From assembly GCA_003550305.1 (NCBI GenBank), contig QKYT01000273.1:92781-106443 (forward strand): a DNA stretch of 13,663 nucleotides, in the 5' to 3' direction. Below, piece by piece: positions 1 to 9,676 of the stretch; within the stretch, counting starts at the first letter, position 1; each line of letters starts with the position of its first letter. The notes under the pieces are model-generated. The model was given only the letters and a program-made list of their open reading frames with translations, was not told the DNA's origin and ran no database searches. The stretch comes from Glomus cerebriforme. Taxonomy: Eukaryota > Glomeromycota > Glomeromycetes > Glomerales > Glomeraceae. The position numbers were made by a program, and so were the translations under genes.

Positions 1-360
1 AAAAAAAAAAATCTTAAGAATTTGGTAAATTCATCATCAAATATTATCTAATACATCAAAAATATATTTTGTATTAATTTTTTCAATGAATATTCGATGG
101 TATTTACCATTTATTTAAGACTTTTATTTTAGTAGGTCATGACTTCAAAAAAATGTATCAGTAACAATTTTATGATTATATTCAGACATCACGTCATCAT
201 GTGATTAATTCGAAATCAATGTAACTTGTTAACGATTACTTAACTGCATGTTAACAAATCACAGATTTCTGCAAAAATATTTTAAGCATTTAATAAATAT
301 ATAATTAAATTAATAAAAACAAAATAAATTCAGTTATTTTTAAACTATAATTCATAACTT
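1..360. other. AT-rich stretch without recognised gene
   Basis: No ORF, RNA gene or clear repeat was seen. There is a small palindromic site around 187-203 (ATCAC..GTGAT arms) and two GTTAAC words (near 229 and 250), neither convincing as a functional element. Confidence 0.5.
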
Positions 361-363
361 AGT

Positions 364-1020
364 TTAAAATTTTATGTTAAATATTTGTATATAATCCTTT
401 ATATAAGAAAAATCCTTTTTTGAAGTATAAATAAGATAAGTTTTTCTATTTTTTATAAGATAATTAAATTCATCATATTTAATTATATTGTAATGGTAAA
501 ATTTTTGATAGAAAAGTTTTAAGAAAATAGAATTATGAATAAACTCCAATCAATCTTTATGAGATTTTTCTCAATCTTTAATTTGCTAATATTTTGGAAT
601 TCATAAATGCTTATAAAAAATCATATTAAAAAAAAATGAAAAATTTGACTTTATTAAAAAAAAAGTAATGTAAAATTCTTTGATGATAGATTTTAAAATA
701 TAAAAGATGATAGCATTAGATCTATTGTTATCATAAATTTCTTTATTATTAAAAAAATTATAGATTTATAAATGAAGAGTAGAGTATTTTACATTTTTAT
801 TTTCATGATCTTTAAAAGAATTCCAGTTGGTAATGAAATTAAAATATGATGTATAACTTCTTTCTTTATTTTATTTTAAATAGTAATTAGAGATTTACAT
901 TGTATAAGATGGTATAATGTTTCAATTTCAGTACTATAAGAAAAATATTTAAAATCATGATATATATATAAAGATCTTTCTGTCTATAGGAAAAAGAAGA
1001 TTATTAAGATTCAATCTTTT
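364..1020 (-). pseudogene. Eroded coding fossil, possibly the end of a LINE-type reverse transcriptase
   Basis: Minus-strand translation gives patchy protein-like text across frames. Near 1017-960 it reads R-L-N-L-N-N-L-L, and after a frame change (about 955-900) it reads E-T-L-Y-H-L-I-Q-C. That pattern recalls the zinc-knuckle segment after LINE reverse transcriptases, where a short leucine-rich stretch precedes E-T-x-x-H-x-x-x-C. Several stops and at least one frameshift follow, and the best open stretch (549-364, about 61 codons) shows no motif I know. The identification is weak; it could be another degraded fungal gene. Confidence 0.25.
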
Positions 1021-1199
1021 AAATTTTAATAAAGGATTTATTGATGTTAAAATTAAAATACAAGTTATTATTTCTTAAAATTATTTATTATAATATTATA
1101 CTTAATTTAAATTACCTAATTATTTTATACAAAATGTATTAATAGTTTTTGTATAAAAAAAATTAAACTTTAATAAAAAAAATACTTGATTTTTGGAAT

Positions 1200-1205
1200 T
1201 TTATT
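1200..1205 (-). terminator. Candidate polyadenylation signal of paralog A
   Basis: AATAAA on the minus strand, ten bases after the TAA stop at 1216-1218. A-rich DNA makes chance matches common. Confidence 0.3.
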
Positions 1206-1215
1206 TAATATAAAA

Positions 1216-4200
1216 TTATATTGAATGTCTAAAATTCTCTTTTGTTATAATATTAAAATTATTAATAGTTGAACCATATACTATTTTTAACACCATAACA
1301 GACATCTTTTTTTTTATACGTAAATGCACTATTGTATGATATGTTTTTGAAACTATATTATTTGCCAAAATAATTGAACTTGTTAAAAGAGTAAGAAAAG
1401 GAATTATATCATAATTAATAATTAACTTTCTGTAAAAAACCTAAATATTAAAAAGAATTTTAGCTATGATATAATAATAATAACTAAAGATATTTTTAAA
1501 ATTTACAAACCTGAATAATAAATCGAGGAATATCTTCAATAAAAAATCCAATAAGACTTCCCCAAAAAATATATGATTGAGTTTTTTTTGATATAGAAGC
1601 ACTAAATAACATTATACCTGCAACTTGAGAAGAAAGTATATTTAACATTTCAAGATCAGTACTAGCTAATATAGTAAACAAAACTGCTATATTGGTGTTA
1701 TTTTTAAACCATTTATAAAAATGTCTGTTTTTTTTAATTTCTCTAAGGATTATTATTATACTTATCATAAAATTAACTGTTATTGGTATTATACAGAAAA
1801 TTATACTACAATGTAAAAAAAATAAATTAATTAATATAGATAATATAAAATAAAAATTTTGATGATAGATTCATACCTTGGAATAAATAATTGTGGAACT
1901 TTTTTTCCATTACTTAGAATAAACATAATACCCAAGATAAAATTCAAAATAATTAAAGAAAATTTAAATATTACAATATTTTTACCCTATAAAATAAATA
2001 AAATGTTAATTACAAATTAATAAAAAAGATTATAATATAGAATACTTTACCAATGGATATCTTTTTTTGGCATAAATATAAAGTAGACCTAAAATTACTA
2101 TTACAATAATAATACCAATCAAATGGAATTTAAAAGAATCCAAGAAATTTTCTAAACAATATAAAAAACCATTATATTCAAATACTAAAAAAATCCAATA
2201 GAAAAAAAAATTTATAATAAAAGAATTATATTTACCAGTTCTCTGAAATCCAAAGCTAGCATCTAAAAAAGTTGTTGTACCAAACCATGAAATTGGGGTT
2301 ATTTCTTTTTCTTTAATCAAAATGTCCAGATCTTTTAAAATGCGATCTACATTTCGTTCGTTTGGATCTGTTGTTGATTTAATGGCTAACGATAAAAGAG
2401 TTCTTGGAGGTATTTGGCTATTATCATATTCACAACATTTAATATCATCCAATCTATTAATATCAACAGGTATTGAACTTGCTAAATCAATTCTTAATTG
2501 CGTTAAAAATTTTCTTTGATTATTCAATGAAAGATTTTGAAAAAATTTTAATCCTTCTTCCGTCATAGAAAACCTTCCGATTGATTCATCTAAAATAAAG
2601 AAATAATTAATGAGGTATAGTCTAATTTAATATAAAAAAAAAAAAAAATTTACCAGCAAAAATATCATGGCTATTGGCTAGAAGTCAGAAGTTGTAATTA
2701 GGATGAGCTTATGCTAATAATTACGTAATTTATTTAAATTTACTTACTTGTATTGAACTTCCAACGGTTTTTTTCAATACCAATTAATGGCTGATTTGTG
2801 TTCCAATCCTTGATTGCATCATCTTGAACAACAACATAATAGTTTGAGTTTGGTTGATTAAATGTACTTTCCAAAACTTTTATGTTTATTGTCTTATTAT
2901 CAGGACTATATGAGAAATACGGTGAATTTCCCGGAATAGATTGACGCAATATAGGAAGATCTATATCATTACGATATTGATATATTGAAATATTATTGGT
3001 TGATATTGCTATAGGTGAATGATATGTAATATTTATATTTGTAACTGACAAAGGTATATTTGAATTAATTAATGGATAAGTAGAATTAATGTTCGGATTT
3101 TCATATCCATAATCTAAAAAAAAAATTTAATAAATATAATAACAATTACTTAAGTAAAATAATAATATATTTATTTTCTTACCATCTGAAGTGAATTTAG
3201 GTAAAGTTGTATATAAAACTCTCCAAGACATTTCATCCTCTTGATTAATTACAAGCATGGTCCTATTTCTATATCCTGACATTGTATAATATTGAGATAC
3301 CTTTAAATCTTTTGGAAAATCCCAAGTACCATAATACCTCCCATCATTATAAAGTAATATTCCTTCAACAGTTTTAAGATAACTATCTGTTGTATTTCTA
3401 AACAAAGTTAATAAAAATCCTCCCGGAAATAAATTATTAAAGCGTTTGTCTACTACATCAGCATCAACATTTATGTCAGCAAAATTTTCCATAACAGTTA
3501 CGGAACTAAAAATAAAACAAAAAGTTAAATTCTTACACATACAATTTACAATCTAATTAAGAAAAGTACTACAAACCCTGAATTTTGAATCGATATTTTT
3601 TTTATCAAATAAGACTTTTTAGGTTTGTCTCTCTCCAACAATAAAATACAAAAGTAGCCAGTCCCTGTATAAGTAGCATCACAATGAGCGTCTACATTTA
3701 AATGTGGTATTGCTGATTGATAAATTAGGAAAGGGCCATCTACACCATTCATGATGGGTTTAATAAAAGACATATAAACTTTATATGTAAATTCATATGG
3801 ATTGATGGATTCATTAGGTTTTGTTTCGATATCAGTTGGATTTGTAGTTGTAGCAATAAAAGCATAACTTCCACCAATTGCAGAAATTAAATAATATTCA
3901 TCAAATGAATTTTGTAAATAATATTTTCCTTTATTTAATAGACTAAGTTTTCCTTCATCATCTCTAATAAAATAAAAATAATGGTTTAATTTTCATATAT
4001 TTATTAATCATTATAAACCAATAATAAATACATACGGTTTACTAAAATAAATCCACATTACGACAGTTTCAGTTTCATAATTTAAAAACATGAAACCATA
4101 TTCTTCGCTAATATGTGATGTGATATGGCCATTGGAAGATATACTTCCATTTAATATAGAGATAGGTGCTATGTAGGTATTGCTGCAAATATAAAGAAAA

Positions 4201-4774
4201 ATTAATTTCAAATACGCATAAACGCAAATGTATCGTTCTTATACGACCTATATATAAACAAATATGCATCGTATAAGAAAATAGCACCTGATCGTATAAG
4301 AACGATACATTTGCCGCATAAACAGTATATGTGATACATGTGGTGCATAACAAACCTAATAAATTGTCCCATCCGAGTAACAAGCAATACATAATAACTT
4401 GCTGAAGCAATATCAGTGGAATTTATGTAAAGTATATATAAAGACTCTGGGAAGGAACGGTCAATGTCAAACAAAAAAAATTCTTCATCGGTTCCACGAC
4501 AAAAATTAAAATCTGGGATTGGATAATCAACTTCAGATGCATCAATAGTTCCATTTGGATGTAAAACACGAAGATTTATTCGCGGTTCAGTACAAGATTC
4601 ATTTATTGGCTTAACTAAAGTGATAACAGAAGTTCTATCTCTAAAAGTTAATATCCGTTCGATTTTTAATCCAGGTTCAGTTTCGTTATATAATATTGAT
4701 TCATAAGCCAATGTATTTATGAATAATAAGAGAAAATAAAATAATAAAAAATTTGTTCCTGACAAATTCTTCAT
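1216..4774 (-). CDS. Large multi-domain membrane protein of unknown family, paralog A (11 exons, about 916 aa)
   Basis: Exons, in transcription order: 4774-4356, 4182-4036, 3963-3577, 3505-3183, 3113-2748, 2677-2654, 2589-2236, 2151-2051, 1986-1877, 1805-1511, 1440-1216. They sum to 2751 nt, and every junction is GT..AG and keeps frame. I chose junctions by aligning to the plus-strand paralog. Seen: a hydrophobic signal peptide (about 1-23); many N-x-S/T sequons; cysteine pair C61/C92; a motif G-Y-F-C-I-L in exon 3; an Ig-like segment (about 426-547) ending W-K-F-N-T; a SEA-like segment (about 556-673) with I-P-V-D-I-N-R-L and N-E-R-N-V-D-R-I; then five or six membrane segments (about 680-890). 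The motif before the last membrane segment is E-D-I-P-R, where the paralog has E-D-I-P-Q. Role inferred only: surface receptor or sensor. The tail after M-S-V-M is unlike the paralog. Weak alternative: the membrane part may be distantly related to XK-type proteins, which carry an acidic-x-x-P-Q motif. Confidence 0.85.
1220..1245 (+). repeat. Short dispersed repeat, copy within the last exon of paralog A
   Basis: These 26 nt match 4965-4991 with one single-base gap. On the minus strand they encode residues of the C-terminal tail that has no counterpart in paralog B. Confidence 0.6.
2654..2677 (-). other. 24-nt micro-exon (exon 6) of paralog A
   Basis: The acceptor TTCTAG at 2678-2683 and donor GTAAAT at 2653 bound 24 nt encoding eight residues ending D-I-F-A. 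Length and phase are identical to the paralog's micro-exon, which makes a chance match unlikely. Confidence 0.85.
4215..4223. repeat. Target-site duplication, left copy
   Basis: CGCATAAAC lies immediately next to the left inverted repeat of the intronic MITE and is identical to 4315-4323. Confidence 0.85.
4224..4314. mobile_element. 91-bp MITE with 23-bp perfect terminal inverted repeats, inside intron 1 of paralog A
   Basis: Left arm 4224-4246 begins GCAAATGTATCG; right arm 4292-4314 is its exact reverse complement over 23 bp. The 45-bp centre holds a 12-bp extra copy of part of the right arm (4268-4279). The element is flanked by identical 9-bp copies CGCATAAAC at 4215-4223 and 4315-4323. 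Removing the element plus one 9-bp copy (100 bp) shrinks the intron from 173 to 73 nt, the normal size in this gene. A 9-bp duplication is typical of Mutator-like (MULE) elements, but that family label is inference; there is no coding capacity. Confidence 0.9.
4315..4323. repeat. Target-site duplication, right copy
   Basis: CGCATAAAC lies immediately next to the right inverted repeat of the intronic MITE and is identical to 4215-4223. Confidence 0.85.
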
Positions 4775-4824
4775 TTTTTTTTGATTTTTTTTTTTGATTT
4801 TTTCATTTTAATAGTACTGTACAT

Positions 4825-4832
4825 CTTATATA
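4825..4832 (-). promoter_or_regulatory. Candidate TATA box of paralog A
   Basis: TATATAAG on the minus strand, about 50 nt upstream of the start codon at 4774. Between it and the ATG is an A-rich leader. In such AT-rich DNA a TATA match is weak evidence; position is the main support. Confidence 0.35.
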
Positions 4833-4964
4833 TCAAAAAAATTTAAACAATATCAAATATGAAACAATACTTATGGCACGGGTTTCAAAGGGTATCACGG
4901 TTACACGATCCAAAAGTGGAGAATCATTTTAGCATAATAATTATTAAAAAGATTACAAATTTTT

Positions 4965-4991
4965 ATTGAATGTCTAAAAATTCTCTTTTGT
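4965..4991 (+). repeat. Short dispersed repeat, copy matching the 3' end of paralog A
   Basis: These 27 nt match 1220-1245 in the same orientation with only one A inserted in the central A-run. The other copy forms the last codons of paralog A. It may be the end of a small mobile element or a duplicated fragment. Confidence 0.6.
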
Positions 4992-5539
4992 CATCAACTC
5001 ACTGGAATTGGAATTAAGAAAATATAGAAAATATATATATAAACATTCCTAAGTATTATAATTATGTTTATCATTGTTGTTAGTATTTATTACACGGAAA
5101 AACAATGCTTTAAAACAAAAACAAAACAAAAAAACAAAATTTAATATAAATAAATACATTTAATTGTGATTGATAAATTAAGAAAGGATTATTCATAATA
5201 AGTTATGAATTGTTTTCAATAAAGAATTTTAATTTCGGAATACGTAATACACGTGGCAAACAATATAGTACAAAAATTGGATTCAGCCAATGGATTTACA
5301 ATTTATTTTAATTTTGGAACACGTTTCACGGGAAAAAAGTCCTTGTGCAACTTGTACAAATTCAAAAATTTTTGATACCGTGGTACTGTAGCAGAATATA
5401 TTAAGTTACACCTATTATATTATTCTAAAATTAGATGTTATTCATGTTAACAGTTAAAACAATTGAACAATAGTAAAAAAAAATATTTCAAATAATTGTT
5501 CTACAAATGATGCTAACAAAAAAAACCATAATCTTTTTG

Positions 5540-5547
5540 TATAAAAG
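5540..5547 (+). promoter_or_regulatory. Candidate TATA box of paralog B
   Basis: TATAAAAG about 70 nt upstream of the ATG at 5615. This allows a 5' leader of roughly 40 nt. A second match, TATAAATA at 5596-5603, lies too close to the ATG to drive a full-length transcript. Confidence 0.4.
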
Positions 5548-5614
5548 CACTTAAAAGATATCGATAAAAATTTTTAGCTGAGCTCTTTCGGTTGTATAAA
5601 TAAAATCGTACAAG

Positions 5615-8600
5615 ATGAATTGGTCAGGAACTAATTCTTTTTTATATTTCGTTGCGATTTTTATGTTATTTATAAATCCATTTGGTGTACATTCTTATAA
5701 TACCTTTTCATATAATGAAACTGAACCTGGTTATCAAATTTATCAAATATTAACCTATCGAGATGGATCTTCTATCGTTTACTTAACTAAACCTTTAAAC
5801 GAAACATGTAATGAGTCAAGAATTGACCTTCGCATTATACATCCAGATGGCGCAGTTGATGTTGTGGTTGTTAATCATCCTATCCCTGATTTTAATTTTT
5901 GTTTAAAACCAAATGATGTGTCTTCACATATTACTCTTTTTGGTAATATACCAGATATTGTAATAATTCTTTATGAAAATTCTACTGATATAAATTCGGC
6001 TAGTTTTTATGCATTACTTGTTAATGCTCGCACAGGAAATGTAATAAGGTTTATATTGATTTTTTTTTTTTTTCTTTTTTTCGCTTGATATTTCAGTCGC
6101 TTACTTATTTATTTTTTTAATTATTTAAAGTAATACATTTCTTTCCCGTGTTTCTGTAATCAATGGAGCATTATCCTCCTCCGGAAATATTCTACCACAC
6201 ACTAATGAAGATCACGGTTTTCTTTTCTGGAGTTTCTTGACCGAAACTGATATAAGTTGGATTTACTTTAGTAAACCGTAAGTTCATAATATTTACATTA
6301 TTATGTCTAATTAATTAAATTATTAATTTTTATTTTAATCATTTTTTTTTTTTTAGTGATTCGGATGGTAATTTTAAGCCAATAAATAATAATCAATTTA
6401 AATTATCAAATCCATTAGATAGATTTAATATATTTCCCGCTATTGATGGAACTTTTGGATTGGTTACTAGTAATTATACAAACGTTTCAAATCAACTTAA
6501 TGTTAATTTGATCGATCCAACTGAACCTACGTTTGGACTTTATATAACTTTCATTAAACCGAATGAAAATACTGTTGATGGTCCTTTCTTACTTTATCAA
6601 ACCGAAATACCAAATTTACAAATAGTATTTCAATGTAATTCTATTTATACGACCATGGGTTATTTTTGTATTTTGAATATGAAGGAAATTCAACCTAAAG
6701 GAAAATTTAAAAATTATTTAATTAAAATTACGTTTCAAGATTCTGGGTTTGTAGTGGTTTTTATTATATAAACTGTTATTTAAATTTTGATACTTTTTAT
6801 TAATTATTTATTATTTCATTTTCTTTTATTTATTTATAATTATAGTTCTGTTGTTGATACTGAAAAATTTTCAAATCTTGAATTATATACTGAATTATAT
6901 AAAGGTTTATCTGAAACTACTATATTTAAAAGTTTATATAATGGAGGTTTTTTGGTTCTTTTTTTCAATAATTTGGAAAATAATTTTCAAGTTATCATTC
7001 TTGATAATAATGGATTTTACAACAGCACTTTGGACCTTCCAGAAAATTTAAATGCTCCTAATCGTCTCGCGTTACCAGGTTTTCGAGATAGTAATTTCGT
7101 TGTCACTCAACAAGAAAACGATTATAATTGGAAAATTCACTTAATCGAATGTCCAAAATTCGTTTATTATGGTAAATATTATAACTAACAATTATTAATA
7201 ATTCTTAAATTCTTTTATGTTCATTATTTATAAACTTACATTCTCTTTTTATTCATTCCTAGGTAATGATTATGATAGTCCATACATTCAAACTTCTTAT
7301 CCATTAATTAATTCCATTATACAATTATCAACAAATTATATTAATATCACTTATCAATCACCAATTACGATATCTACAAATAATATTTCTATTTATCAAT
7401 ATAATGATGAAAATCCTATATTAAGACAATCAGTCCCAGGCAGTTCCTCCTTTTTTTCCCATAGTGCTGATAATACAACTTTAATTTTAAATGTTTTGGA
7501 TAGTACATTTAATCAACCAAATGCAATGTATTATATTGTTATTGATGATAATATTGTTCAAGATTGGAGAACAAATCAACCTTTATTGGGTATCGAAAGT
7601 AATATTTGGAAATTTAATACTAGTAAGTAAAAATAATTTTTGTGGTTTATGTGGTTTATTAAAAAAATAAAAAATTTTCATAAATTAACATTTTTATTCC
7701 AATAAAAAATTCTTGGTTTTTTTTAAATAGCTGGTAATCAAGATATGTTTGCAGGTAATTATTAATCATTTGATATTTATATTCCGATATACTTTATATT
7801 TAAGAATAATAATTAAATTTTAATTTTAGAGGATGCGACTGGTCAATTTTCTTTAACTACAGAAGGAACAAAATATTATAAAAGCCTTTCACCTTATTAC
7901 CAAAAAATATTCTTATCACAATTAAGAATTGATCTGGCAAAATCAATACCCGTTGATATTAATAGATTGGATAATATTAAATATTATAAATATGATGAAA
8001 GTCAACATCCTCCAAAACTCCTTTTTAAATTACTTATTAAATCAACAGAAAATTTAAACGAACGGAACGTTGATCGAATCATAAAAGATTTGGATATTTT
8101 GATCAAAGAAAAAGAAATTACCCAAATTTCATGGTTTAATACAACGAATCTATTAGATGCCAATTTTGGATTCCAGAAATCTAGTAAGTTATTTATGTAT
8201 AAAAAAAAAAAATATTTATATTTACATATTTAATTTTTATTTAACTATTTTTAGGAAATGTATTTGATGACTATAAATTTCAATTAATTGGTATTGCGAT
8301 TGGAATAATAATATTAGGTATACTTTATTTATACGCTAAGAGAAGACATTCTAAAGTAAAGTATTCAAAATTTATCTTTTATAACATCTTTAATGATTCA
8401 TGATCCAATACATCTTTATTTATCGTTATACTTTACTTTGTAGGGCAAAAATATTGTAGTGTTTATTATTTCTTTGTCTATAATGGACTTTATTTTGGAT
8501 ATATTATTTGTTCTAAATAATGGAAAAAATGTACCACAGTTATTTATTCCAAGGTATTTATAGTCTAATATTAGTTTTTAAATTTTTTTTTTTATTTAAT

Positions 8601-9277
8601 TTAAAAGCTAACTTTTTAAAAATAATTTTGTAATGTAGTGTTATTTTTTGTGCAATACCTATCGCTACTAATTCTATAATAAGTATGATTATAATACTTC
8701 AAGAAATTACACGACATGAAAGATTTTATGAATGGTTTAAATTAAATACAAATATAGCCGCATTATTTACTATATTGGCGGGCGCTGATCTTGAAGTATT
8801 ACATACACTTTCTTCACAAGTCGCTGGTATTAAATTATTTAATGCTCCTATCTCTGATGAGTCACAATCTTATATATTTTGGGGAAGTCTTGTTGGACTT
8901 TTTATTGAAGATATTCCTCAATTTATTATTCAGGTTTGTAATCTTTTATATTTATTTAATAAGTAAAAAAAACCCCCTTAACAAAATTATTTATTTTTAT
9001 TTTATTATATTTTATTTTTTAGATTTTCTATGTAAAATTTACAGTTACATATGATATCATCCCTTTTCTTTCACTTTTAACAAGTTCTATAGTTTTGATA
9101 ACTAATATATTATCAAAAATATATCATGTAATTATAATATATTATCATACAAGAAAAAGGATGTCTGTTATGGATCAAAAAGTAACATTTGAATCAGATA
9201 TATCAGATATTGAAAAAGGTCGCAATAGTTTAACTGTTCCTCAAACAGCTAAAATAAAAAACAGATATTCTGTGTAA
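5615..9277 (+). CDS. Large multi-domain membrane protein of unknown family, paralog B (11 exons, about 931 aa)
   Basis: Exons: 5615-6048, 6131-6277, 6357-6746, 6846-7171, 7263-7622, 7731-7754, 7830-8183, 8255-8355, 8444-8553, 8639-8933, 9023-9277. Total 2796 nt, in frame, stop TAA at 9275. Seen: signal peptide (about 1-27); a glycosylated ectodomain with Y-N-E-T-E-P-G and cysteines C65/C96, then a repeated beta-rich stretch (about 30-430) that could be propeller-like; an Ig-like segment (433-552) resembling bacterial-type Ig domains in its ending (I-x-D-W-x-x-N-Q-P, then W-K-F-N-T); a SEA-like juxtamembrane segment (561-678); membrane segments near 687-706, 716-737, 750-769, 787-812, 827-850 and 858-888; E-D-I-P-Q at 839-843; a charged cytoplasmic tail of about 40 residues. 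Exon 10 is about 70% identical to paralog A by hand alignment (69 of 99 residues). The start ATG follows a TATA candidate and opens directly into the signal peptide. Function unknown; surface sensing is inferred from architecture. Confidence 0.87.
7731..7754 (+). other. 24-nt micro-exon (exon 6) of paralog B
   Basis: The micro-exon is flanked by an acceptor ending ATAG and a donor GTAATT. It encodes eight residues (ending D-M-F-A) that join the Ig-like segment to the SEA-like segment. Entry and exit phases match the flanking exons, so leaving it out keeps the frame. The other paralog has an equal-length micro-exon at the same point. Confidence 0.85.
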
Positions 9278-9676
9278 TTAAATAAAAATGTAGTAAATTA
9301 ACTTTAAAAATAATCAGATTCTATCATTTTTTTTTTGTATCATAAAAAAACTTTATTAATCAAATAACTGTGCCAATACAGTGACATCAAAGAATGGAGA
9401 AATTTAATATACCGATCAAGTAAATTCTAAAGTAAAAGCGTTGAAAACGCGAACATAAACTTTCATCGTTATTTTTTTTTTTGTCTTCACTTTATAAAGA
9501 CTATCCTTGTTTGTGATCAAAAAAAAAAAAAAGATTGACAATCCTAAAACGAATAGTTATGAAATTTCCGGAATTGGTACGAAGGTGATAATATAATCCT
9601 CTAAATAAAATAATCTGATCCTAATGGTAAAAATGATTAATGTTAATTTCAACTTTCAAACTTTAGATCTTCTGCT
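9278..9676. other. Convergent intergenic region with no recognised gene
   Basis: The region lies between the 3' end of paralog B and the 3' end of the minus-strand gene fragment at 9677. It contains poly-A/T tracts and likely 3' UTR of both units. No ORF or repeat is supported. Confidence 0.5.
9281..9286 (+). terminator. Candidate polyadenylation signal of paralog B
   Basis: AATAAA begins three bases after the TAA stop ending at 9277, a placement similar to that in paralog A. Confidence 0.3.

Larger units (their letters stand above)
4775..5614. promoter_or_regulatory. Shared divergent intergenic region of the paralog pair
   Basis: This 840-bp gap between the two start codons must contain both promoters. 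It holds no supported ORF. Visible palindromic sites are TACGTA (5241-5246) and an E-box/G-box CACGTG (5250-5255). Several CACG/CGTG words occur nearby (around 4878-4895 and 5314-5330) and stand out in otherwise AT-rich DNA. Whether any is bound is unknown. Confidence 0.5.

Noticed and set aside
187..260. Paired GTTAAC and ATCAC/GTGAT palindromes as element ends
   Set aside because: They are very short, with no partner copies or target duplications; expected by chance in AT-rich DNA.
2151..2237. Alternative acceptor TTTTTTTAG earlier in intron 7 of paralog A, giving a longer exon 8
   Set aside because: The later acceptor at 2152-2153 gives a 101-nt exon identical in length to the paralog's and aligns E-N-F-L-D with R-N-V-F-D; the earlier one adds 13 residues with no counterpart.
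2322..2519. Plus-strand ORF of about 65 codons opposite exon 7 of paralog A
   Set aside because: It is antisense to a well-supported exon with a matching paralog; no motif or promoter supports it.
4108..4410. Minus-strand ORF of about 100 codons across intron 1 of paralog A
   Set aside because: It spans the MITE and runs out of frame with exons on both sides; it exists by chance across the intron insert.
5596..5603. TATAAATA as the promoter of paralog B
   Set aside because: It is only about 12 nt from the ATG, so transcription from it would likely begin inside the signal peptide.
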